Shown piece after piece: positions 57,846 through 64,000 of a stretch of 64,000 nt of DNA (the first letter of the stretch is position 1; each line of letters starts with the position of its first letter). Both the position numbers and the translations under genes were made by a program. The stretch lies in the NCBI RefSeq assembly GCF_000020365.1, contig NC_012108.1, positions 4,658,001-4,722,000 on the forward strand, in the 5' to 3' direction. This DNA is from Desulforapulum autotrophicum HRM2 (lineage in GTDB: Bacteria; Desulfobacterota; Desulfobacteria; Desulfobacterales; Desulfobacteraceae). Below the pieces are notes generated by a model, which saw only the letters and a list, made by a program, of their open reading frames with translations, made no database searches and was not told the origin of the DNA.

Positions 57846-58220
57846 TTACGATGTCCAGAAACCGTGGAGGTTGCAGTACTCCTTGGCGGTGACTGTTTTT
57901 GCATCCACCAGAAAACGAGCTTCAGGTTTGTCACCCGGTTTGAGGAATTTTCTCAAAACCATATCGCCGGTGTTAAGCTCGATCCACTCAATATAGTGCT
58001 TGTCCTCCATGGGATGGGCAACACCGCCAACCTTGACAAGATATCCACCCTCAATCTTTTCCACTACGGGGACATGCTTTTCAAGGGCTGCATCCACAGA
58101 ATTGGCTTTCAAAAGAGTCATTTCCTGACCGCAGCAGCTCATGGCAGGGGCTTCCGCATGGAGGACCTGGGCGATATTGCCGCACAATTTGCATCGATAA
58201 ACACCAAGTTTCTCAGACAT
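57846..58220 (-). CDS. dfx: Desulfoferrodoxin (superoxide reductase)
   Basis: 124 residues, full desulfoferrodoxin length. Centre I ligands C10, C13, C29, C30 (one FeS4 site) and centre II ligands H49, H69, H75, C116, H119 are all present. It reduces superoxide to peroxide without making oxygen, with electrons from rubredoxin. Start ATG has AGGAG. It lies between two direct copies of repeat A. Typical of sulfate reducers. Confidence 0.97.
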   Translation of the reverse strand: MSEKLGVYRCKLCGNIAQVLHAEAPAMSCCGQEMTLLKANSVDAALEKHVPVVEKIEGGYLVKVGGVAHPMEDKHYIEWIELNTGDMVLRKFLKPGDKPEARFLVDAKTVTAKEYCNLHGFWTS

Positions 58221-58242
58221 GTTATTCTCCTTTTATTCTTTT

Positions 58243-58330
58243 ATATGAAACACTCGCCAAAGCATTGCACTCAGGGGCGTTTCATTATTTATTGCGGCTG
58301 GAGCATACCCTGCTCCGGCCATGCCGGTTA
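58243..58330 (+). repeat. Repeat family A, copy 4
   Basis: Same head as copy 3 and a hairpin with arms GGCTGGAGCA and TGCTCCGGCC. It lies just upstream of the desulfoferrodoxin gene and touches the stop of the rubrerythrin gene at 58328. Confidence 0.8.
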
Positions 58331-58906
58331 GTAGTTTTCTCCAAGAAGTTCAAAATGAGCCTTGGGATGGGCACAGGCCGGACATACGTCACAGGGCTCG
58401 GTTCCTTCATGTAGATAGCCGCAGTTTCTGCATCTCCATGTGGTTTTCTCTTGGCGCTTAAACACCCGGTTGTTATCGATATTGGCCTTGAGATCAAGGA
58501 ATCTTTTTTCATGCTGTTTTTCAGCAACGGCAATGGCTTCAAACACATTGGCAATATCGTCAAACCCTTCGGCCCTTGCTGTTTTTGCAAACTCGGGATA
58601 CATGGTTGAATGCTCATAGTGCTCGCCGGCAGCAGAGGCTTTAAGATTGTCCGTGGTATCGCCGATGACGCCGGCGGGGAAAGCCGCAGTAATCTCAAGC
58701 TCTTCACCGCTGTTGAGGAACTTGAACAGCCGCTTGGCATGCTCTTTTTCCTGGTTTGCAGTTTCCTCATAAATAGCTTGAATCTGAACAAACCCATCCT
58801 TTTTTGCCTTACTTGCAAAATAGGTATAGCGGTTTCTTGCCTGGGATTCTCCAGCAAAGGCTGTGAGTAAGTTTTTTTCCGTTTGAGTTCCCTTTAAATT
58901 GCCCAT
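58328..58906 (-). CDS. rbr: Rubrerythrin
   Basis: 192 residues: diiron domain with E20, 'EETANQEKEHAKRL' (E-x2-H) and 'AVAEKQHEKRF' (E-x2-H), and a rubredoxin domain C159-x2-C162, C175-x2-C178. NADH-dependent peroxide reductase via rubredoxin. ATG at 58906, preceded by AAGGAG. The sigma-54 promoter upstream (59091) is unusual for an oxidative-stress gene and points to control by the divergent activator. Confidence 0.97.
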   Translation of the reverse strand: MGNLKGTQTEKNLLTAFAGESQARNRYTYFASKAKKDGFVQIQAIYEETANQEKEHAKRLFKFLNSGEELEITAAFPAGVIGDTTDNLKASAAGEHYEHSTMYPEFAKTARAEGFDDIANVFEAIAVAEKQHEKRFLDLKANIDNNRVFKRQEKTTWRCRNCGYLHEGTEPCDVCPACAHPKAHFELLGENY

Positions 58907-59090
58907 CGGATATAGTCTCCTTATTGTTTATTCGTTCTAATTTTGAAGGTTCCGGCCATGGTAATAGCCACCCCGGAAAATTTTTTCCATATTTGTTGGA
59001 AAGGCCGGGGGACAAGAGATTTACTACTGAATCCATAGAACATACCACGTCATGGATCGTTGGTCCATGTTATTTATTTTTTGCAATACT

Positions 59091-59105
59091 GCAAAGGATG
59101 TGCCA
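59091..59105 (-). promoter_or_regulatory. Sigma-54 promoter upstream of rubrerythrin
   Basis: Minus strand: TGGCACATCCTTTGC, matching TGGCACGNNNNTTGC in all defined positions except the seventh (A for G). The start would be near 59079, leaving about 170 bases before the ATG at 58906. Confidence 0.75.
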
Positions 59106-59164
59106 GGAGGATTTAACAACAAATAGGCCCGACACATGGGACAAAACGTCTAACACCGAGACCG

Positions 59165-59233
59165 TTTAGATGTCTCGCGAGACATATCTGCATCGGACAC
59201 CCAGACAGGATATGACACATCCAGACATCTAAA
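59165..59233. promoter_or_regulatory. Putative enhancer: perfect 16-bp palindrome and a further half-site
   Basis: ATGTCTCGCGAGACAT (59170-59185) is exactly palindromic. TTTAGATGTCT (59165-59175) is repeated in reverse as AGACATCTAAA at 59223-59233. The palindrome lies about 70 bases upstream of the sigma-54 site and in front of the activator gene. Confidence 0.65.
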
Positions 59234-59467
59234 AGTTCACCTGGATTTCAAGGCCCCAGGATTTTACGACAAAGAAATTGCTCAAAGCGTCCCAATTTCA
59301 GAACGTTCCAGGCAAAAGTCAGCATAAAGGGAAGTCGGTAACTGTCTTTTACAGACACAGCCACAATTAGAATTGCTGGGCAAAAGCTGGGGATCGATAA
59401 AATCCATGGAATTTGTTAACTGGCTATGATACAAATATGTACCTTACCCATGGATGGAGAGCAGTTT

Positions 59468-60838
59468 ATGGTTTATATTGACGACTTTATTTCCGACAGA
59501 AAGACCCTTGAGCTTGTACTTGACAACCTCAAAGACGGCATCGTGGCCCACGACCTTGAACGAAAAATCATCTTCTTCAACAAAGAGGCGGAAAAAATCA
59601 CCGGATTCTCAAAGGACGATGTCATGGGTAAAGACTGCCATAAGGCCTTTGGCGCACCATTTTGTGGGGATCGCTGTTCATTTTGCGGCGAAGTCCCCAC
59701 CTTGAAAGACCGGCTCGAGTTTCCCACAACCTTTATCTCAAAATCTGGTGAAATCCGGCACATTGAAATGAGCATCACCGGTATCTTTGACAAAGATATA
59801 TTCAAAGGCGTTATTGCTTCATTCAAGGACATGACCGAATACACGGAGCTTGCAGCCCGGGCCGAAGAACTGACCTCTTTTTCCGGCATCATCGGCACAG
59901 CCAGCTCCATGCGCCAGATATTTCAACAGATAACGGATGTGGCAAAGTACGATTATCCGGTCCACATTCACGGAGAGACCGGTACGGGAAAAGAACGGGT
60001 AGCTGCAGCCATTCACTCCGAGAGCAAACGGACCCGGGCAGCGTTTGTGCCGGTAAACTGTGGTGCCATCCCCGAGGGCCTTGTGGAAAGTGAACTTTTC
60101 GGCCATGTCAAAGGGGCATTCTCCGGGGCGGTAAAGGATAGAAAAGGCCGATTTGAACTCGCCCACAACGGAACCCTGTTCCTTGACGAAGTGGCGGAAC
60201 TTCCCAAACAGATGCAGGTCAAACTCCTGCGTTTTCTCCAGGAAGGAGTGGTTGAAAGGGTCGGCAGTGAAACAACAATCAATGTGGATGTCAGAATCAT
60301 CAGTGCCACCAACAAGAACCTCTCCGCTGAGGTGGAAAAGGGAAATTTCAGAAAAGACCTGTTTTACCGCCTCAACGTCATTCCCATAAAACTTCCACCC
60401 CTGCGGGAGAGACGCAATGACATTCCCCTGTTAAGCGCCCACTTCCTCAAGCGTGCAGAAGATGAAAACAACGGCATCATACCCGCCTTTTCAAAAGACG
60501 CCATGCGGGCCTTGATGGATTACGATTGGCCCGGCAATGTCAGGGAACTCCAGAATGCAGTCCAGTTTGCCATTGTCCGGTGCAAATCCAACGAAATAAT
60601 GCCCATTGATCTGCCCATGGAACTCAGGAATACGCCCGAAAACAGGCAGATTTCCCGGGTCTATCAAGAAAGGAAAACTATTGGAAAACTTGACCTTGAC
60701 GCTGTGAAAACAGCCCTTGAACGAACAGGAGGAAACAAGGCAAAGGCAGCCAGGGAATTGGGCGTGGGAAGGGCCACCCTCTACAGATTCCTTGAAAAAG
60801 ACGCCCAGGCGGCAGATTTTGCAGCAGCCTTTAAATAG
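59468..60838 (+). CDS. Sigma-54-dependent activator with Cys-rich PAS domain (likely rubrerythrin regulator)
   Basis: 456 residues: PAS domain (about 12-125) with cysteines C57, C66, C70, C73 in 'CHKAFGAPFCGDRCSFCG', AAA+ domain with Walker A GETGTGKE (169-176), GAFSGA loop (216-221; a Thr-to-Ser change in the GAFTGA motif) and a Fis-type HTH ('GGNKAKAARELGVGRATLYRFLEK'). No receiver, so it senses directly, likely by the PAS cysteines. The ATG at 59468 has GGAGAG; earlier in-frame starts are possible. Divergent from rubrerythrin and followed by a metal exporter one base after the stop. Confidence 0.9.
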   Translation: MVYIDDFISDRKTLELVLDNLKDGIVAHDLERKIIFFNKEAEKITGFSKDDVMGKDCHKAFGAPFCGDRCSFCGEVPTLKDRLEFPTTFISKSGEIRHIEMSITGIFDKDIFKGVIASFKDMTEYTELAARAEELTSFSGIIGTASSMRQIFQQITDVAKYDYPVHIHGETGTGKERVAAAIHSESKRTRAAFVPVNCGAIPEGLVESELFGHVKGAFSGAVKDRKGRFELAHNGTLFLDEVAELPKQMQVKLLRFLQEGVVERVGSETTINVDVRIISATNKNLSAEVEKGNFRKDLFYRLNVIPIKLPPLRERRNDIPLLSAHFLKRAEDENNGIIPAFSKDAMRALMDYDWPGNVRELQNAVQFAIVRCKSNEIMPIDLPMELRNTPENRQISRVYQERKTIGKLDLDAVKTALERTGGNKAKAARELGVGRATLYRFLEKDAQAADFAAAFK

Positions 60839-60839
60839 A

Positions 60840-61718
60840 ATGAACACTCACGCAGCCTTTGTGCGCAGGGTTACCTGGGTCGGATTTGGGGCAAATATCA
60901 TACTCACCTGCATCAAATTTTCAGCAGGCATATTCGGACAAAGCCAGGCCCTGGTGGCAGACGCAGTTCACAGCCTTTCAGACACGATAACAGATCTTGC
61001 CGTCATCCTGGGTTCCTTTTTCTGGTCAGAGCCGCCGGACCAGTGCCATCCCTACGGCCACCAGCGCATCGAAACCATAGTGACCATGGCCATTGGATCG
61101 GTACTTTTCATGGCAGGGGCAGGGATCGGCTGGCATGCAATTACCACCCTGCACCAAAAATCGGTACCCACACCTTCATCCCTGGCCCTTGGCACCACAG
61201 TCATCTCCCTTGTCACAAAGGAAATTCTCTTTCGCTGGACCGACCGGGCCGGGAAAAAAATAAGAAGCACCGCACTGTCCGCCAATGCCTGGCACCACCG
61301 CCTGGACGCCATAAGCTCCATCCCTGTCCTGATCGCCCTGGCAGGTGCCATGCTCTTTCCCAGCCTCACCTTTCTTGACAGTGCAGGCGCCCTGGTTGTT
61401 TCTGTTTTTATCATCCAGGCGTCAGTCAAAATCATGGTACCTGGATTTGGCGAACTGTTAGAAAAAGGGGCGCCCGAGGAAACACTTGCCGCAATCACGG
61501 CCCTTATCATGACCCACCCGGAGGTTATCACAATTCATAAACTCAGGACCCGCTACCTTGGTGCAAACCTATACATTGATTTCCACCTGGTCCTTAACAA
61601 ACGACTGACCATCCAGAAGGGCCATGATATTGCAGAACGCATCAAGAATGACATCCTCTCAAAGACCCCCGGGGTTGCCGATGCCGTTATCCACGTTGAG
61701 CCCGGCAATTTGCCTTAG
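60840..61718 (+). CDS. Cation diffusion facilitator (CDF) metal transporter
   Basis: 292 residues, about six helices. The metal-site motifs are 'ALVADAVHSLSDTITDL' (HxxxD) on helix 2 and 'SANAWHHRLDAISSIPVL' (H/D pair) on helix 5, as in Zn/Fe/Mn exporters. A C-terminal cytoplasmic domain of about 85 residues follows with 'HKLRTRYLGANLYIDFHLVL'. Coupling to the sigma-54 activator (one-base gap) suggests expression with it; iron or zinc efflux in redox stress is possible. The metal cannot be called. Confidence 0.92.
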   Translation: MNTHAAFVRRVTWVGFGANIILTCIKFSAGIFGQSQALVADAVHSLSDTITDLAVILGSFFWSEPPDQCHPYGHQRIETIVTMAIGSVLFMAGAGIGWHAITTLHQKSVPTPSSLALGTTVISLVTKEILFRWTDRAGKKIRSTALSANAWHHRLDAISSIPVLIALAGAMLFPSLTFLDSAGALVVSVFIIQASVKIMVPGFGELLEKGAPEETLAAITALIMTHPEVITIHKLRTRYLGANLYIDFHLVLNKRLTIQKGHDIAERIKNDILSKTPGVADAVIHVEPGNLP

Positions 61719-63625
61719 GAGGCATTGCCCTCTGACGGAGTGACCTTGGTTTTTTCACGGGCTGATTTCGGAACGGTTGTGCCTGACCCGGCATTACCCA
61801 CCGTGGCTTTTCCAGGAGATTTTGGCCGCTTTGCCGAGGCTTTGGCCGTTTTTTTCACAGGCGTTCTGGCCTTGGCTGTTTTCTTTGCCTTTAAAGGGGG
61901 CTTGGTCTTGACTGCAGGTTTGGCCTTGGCTATGGGTTTGGTCTGGGTTATGGGACTGGCCTCTGCTTTGAGCCTGGCCCGAACTGCACTTTCTGCCCTG
62001 CTCTTTCCAGTTTCATCCCCCCCGGCCACCCTGGAGTTAGATCCGTCAGGAGACGTCCCAAATTTTTCCCGGTCGTTAAGGGCTTTGTCAAGGTCAAGCT
62101 GAAACCGGACCGGTCCCCGGCAATTGTCCTTGCCAAACCGGGTATGAAGGGCACAGGCAGACTCAGGATTTGACCATGAGGTGGCAATGGCCACATGCCC
62201 CTTTGGAAACGGGGTTACCTCTGCATCCACATAATCAAGGGGGGCAAGGGCGGTTTCTTTTTCCACAAGATCGTCACTTTCCCCATAGCAGATAAGCCAG
62301 GCGATCTTTTTTTCAGCCATCCGCTTGAAATTGAGCTTTCGCCCAAACATGGTGACCGGAAGGGTACCGTCCGGTGTCACAGGCGTATTGTACGACGCAA
62401 AACTCATGCGGGTGACAGACATGGGAAGATCGGTACGTTCGTTCCTTAGCCAGTAATTAAGGGCTGCGGCGGTCTTGCTAATCTCCACGGGGTTATTGTT
62501 CCTGGAAGAAACCATGGAAAGATCCCGGAGAAACGAGACCATGGGTGCTTCAGCTTCAATACTTTTCAGCTTGTAGACCCACCCCATGAGCTGGCCGTCG
62601 GCCACAACATTTCCGTTTTCAAGTGTTTTACTGCCGTAAACAAGGTCGTTAAACCGCGGCGGCAGTTTCTTTAAAAAGCTGCCAAGCCCCTGGCTCCTCG
62701 TGCCGTCCATGGGAGACACACAGCTGATAAAGGCATCAACAAGGCCATCAAGCTCGCCGGACAAAAGATTGCACACAGCCGTGTACCCTCCCTGGCAATA
62801 CCCATTCAAGGTTACAGGGTTCCCATGTTCCGCCATTATTTTTTTGCAGAAATACCTTGTGTCAAGGGCGTCTTCCTCAAGGGTCATGACCTGGAATGCC
62901 GGGGTAACATCAATATCCCGCATAATGCGAATATAGGTGGGAATTCCCTGATTGGCAAAACTGTGGGCATAGCTCTTATTCTCGCCTGGCAAAAAGGCGA
63001 GGATATTACTGCCAAGTACAAAAGGCGGAATAATCAAGACCGGCTTCATGGAATTGTCCGTGGTCACAGTCTTGTCTGTCGGAACTATTTTGTAAACGAT
63101 GAATCGGTCTGTTTCGGCAAATTTGGGGTTTTCACCCCGCTCAAAGTGAAATCCGTATTCAGGCTCGATAGCGGCAATGGCCTTGGGCAGGAGTTCTGTT
63201 ACGTTGGAAACCATCTCAGACTGGCGGGAGATGAAATCGTCAATCTTGTCGCCCGGACAGTTGAACATGGTATTGTACCAGGCGGCGACACATTTTTTAA
63301 ACTCCCTGGTGTTATAATCGTCAAGGGCACTAAGACTTCCTGTAAAATAGCGGGTCAAGATGTCCATGTTAAACTCAAAGAGCCCCATGTAGGAGTCAAA
63401 ATTATCAACCGGCGAATTTGTGAGCAGCCGTTCCAGCTCAACCTTGTTAAAATAGTTGCTTGAGATCAAAAGGGGGAGCAGAAATTCCCGGTTGTAATTT
63501 GACAATCCTTGAAACAGTTCCTGGGCCATGGTCAACTGATCGGAAAGCGCCTTTGAAGACAAAGCTATTTTTTGGTTAAGGGCATCCATTGAACAGCTAT
63601 TGAAAGCCCCATCGTCATTGTTCAT
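61715..63625 (-). CDS. phaC: PhaC-like poly(3-hydroxyalkanoate) synthase with a lysine-rich C-terminal tail
   Basis: 636 residues. The alpha/beta-hydrolase core (about 195-510) has the lipase-like box G275-Y-C-Q-G with C277 as nucleophile, 'DGLVDAFISC', and 'FPKGHVAIATSWSNPE' with the likely catalytic histidine. N-terminal 'EFLLPLLISSNYFNKVELERLL' and the overall form suit PHA synthase-like proteins, though class is not clear. The last ~90 residues (about 545-636) are a Lys/Ala/Pro-rich repeat (KPAVKTKPPLKAKKTAKA...), like histone H1 or PhaF tails. It has a phasin-like gene upstream. AGGAGACAATT precedes the ATG. Confidence 0.83.
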   Translation of the reverse strand: MNNDDGAFNSCSMDALNQKIALSSKALSDQLTMAQELFQGLSNYNREFLLPLLISSNYFNKVELERLLTNSPVDNFDSYMGLFEFNMDILTRYFTGSLSALDDYNTREFKKCVAAWYNTMFNCPGDKIDDFISRQSEMVSNVTELLPKAIAAIEPEYGFHFERGENPKFAETDRFIVYKIVPTDKTVTTDNSMKPVLIIPPFVLGSNILAFLPGENKSYAHSFANQGIPTYIRIMRDIDVTPAFQVMTLEEDALDTRYFCKKIMAEHGNPVTLNGYCQGGYTAVCNLLSGELDGLVDAFISCVSPMDGTRSQGLGSFLKKLPPRFNDLVYGSKTLENGNVVADGQLMGWVYKLKSIEAEAPMVSFLRDLSMVSSRNNNPVEISKTAAALNYWLRNERTDLPMSVTRMSFASYNTPVTPDGTLPVTMFGRKLNFKRMAEKKIAWLICYGESDDLVEKETALAPLDYVDAEVTPFPKGHVAIATSWSNPESACALHTRFGKDNCRGPVRFQLDLDKALNDREKFGTSPDGSNSRVAGGDETGKSRAESAVRARLKAEASPITQTKPIAKAKPAVKTKPPLKAKKTAKARTPVKKTAKASAKRPKSPGKATVGNAGSGTTVPKSAREKTKVTPSEGNAS

Positions 63626-63652
63626 AATTGTCTCCTATCGGCTGGGTGGGTA

Positions 63653-63678
63653 TGCCGGCAGAAGAATTTCTGCCGGCA
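63653..63678. terminator. Perfect 11-bp hairpin between phasin-like and phaC-like genes
   Basis: Arms TGCCGGCAGAA (63653-63663) and TTCTGCCGGCA (63668-63678), loop gaat. No U-run follows, so it more likely reduces transcription into phaC or stabilises the phasin-like mRNA than stops it. Confidence 0.6.
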
Positions 63679-63687
63679 GGTATGGGA

Positions 63688-64000
63688 TCAGGATTTTTTT
63701 TCAGGCTGGGCAGGAGGTGCTGAAGATTTTGAAGGCTTTGAAGGTGCTGAAGTCTCAAACATCTTCCTTGTCTGGTTTAAGCTTGTATCCATGAACGCTT
63801 TATAATCGTCCATGCTCTTTTCACAGGTTTTGGCCCAGAAATCACAAACCTTTTTACCGCTCTCATGGATCCAGGGATTGTTTTCCATGGAGAGGTTCAT
63901 CAAAACCTGACTCTGGTCCTGGAAGGTTTTAATCAGGCCAAAGGTGTTTTCAAAAACCACCTGCTGAAAATCGACCACCTGCGTAAACGCCTTGTCTGCT
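63688..64000 (-). CDS. Phasin-like protein, partial (continues past the window)
   Basis: 104 codons visible, open at the right edge. A predicted helical stretch 'TFQDQSQVLMNLSMENNPWIHESGKKVCDFWAKTCEKSMDDYKAFMDTSLNQTRKMF' resembles phasin or PhaE/granule-surface proteins, and the C-terminus is Pro/Ser/Lys-rich (APSKPSKSSAPPAQPEKKS), like the tail of the PhaC-like protein. It lies 62 bases upstream of that gene on the same strand, so it is probably a partner on polymer granules. The true start is outside the window. Confidence 0.68.
   Translation of the reverse strand, partial: ADKAFTQVVDFQQVVFENTFGLIKTFQDQSQVLMNLSMENNPWIHESGKKVCDFWAKTCEKSMDDYKAFMDTSLNQTRKMFETSAPSKPSKSSAPPAQPEKKS

Noticed and set aside
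1-64000. tRNA or rRNA genes
   Set aside because: No cloverleaf or rRNA-like stretch recognised by eye; a tRNAscan run would be needed to exclude short ones.

Overview
The window looks like a chromosomal segment of a strictly anaerobic, metabolically versatile deltaproteobacterium of the Desulfobacterium/Desulfobacteraceae type. The signs are desulfoferrodoxin, rubrerythrin and rubredoxin genes together, an octaheme cytochrome c, Hdr-like Fe-S proteins, a PHA synthase-like gene, many sigma-54 activators with recognisable -24/-12 promoters, and two genes that read through an in-frame TGA as selenocysteine. The species is an inference.

Layout. 1-3.6 kb: MacB-type ABC exporter, a COG4671-like glycosyltransferase and a GSCFA protein. 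3.6-5.4 kb: mostly non-coding, rich in structured repeats, with one flavin-binding gene. 5.4-10.0 kb: a sigma-54-driven porin, an ABC exporter whose ATPase domain carries a large insertion, and a cyclic-nucleotide-binding protein. 10.2-14.0 kb: adenosine-specific kinase family protein, MFS transporter, KASIII-like enzyme and crotonase. 14.4-18.0 kb: a TorD chaperone fused to a molybdopterin oxidoreductase, facing a FrnE/DsbA-like selenoprotein (UPWC). 18.0-24.4 kb: a six-gene surface-glycan operon. 24.6-29.0 kb: an octaheme tetrathionate-reductase-family cytochrome with a probable active-site selenocysteine, divergent from its likely sigma-54 activator and a DUF362 ferredoxin. 29.0-32.8 kb: BtuFCD-like uptake system and an HdrC-like protein. 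33.0-34.9 kb: an IS1380-like insertion with target duplication. 35.1-37.4 kb: XRE-cupin regulator and acyl-CoA synthetase. 37.4-41.6 kb: a ZraP-ZraSR-like envelope stress system with two divergent sigma-54 promoters. 41.6-51.3 kb: YaaA, a binding protein/kinase/receiver cascade, a small PBP-like protein, a porin and a GGDEF-EAL protein. 51.4-53.5 kb: small genes and an iron-sulfur flavoprotein fused to an arsenate reductase. 53.7-58.9 kb: large NAD-glutamate dehydrogenase and an oxygen-defence group (rubredoxin, ferritin-like protein, desulfoferrodoxin, rubrerythrin). 59.4-64 kb: the activator probably controlling rubrerythrin, a CDF metal exporter, and a PhaC-like/phasin-like pair.

Two points stand out. 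First, both selenoprotein candidates have a stem-loop at the distance from the TGA expected of a bacterial SECIS element, and ordinary gene calling would truncate or split both genes. Second, the three sigma-54 activators each sit beside well-matched sigma-54 promoters (octaheme cytochrome, zraP/zraSR, rubrerythrin), and the porin at 5.4 kb shares the TAACG-type upstream motifs of the cytochrome region. I saw no tRNA, rRNA or CRISPR array. All function calls come from motifs and family resemblance read by eye; no database search was run.
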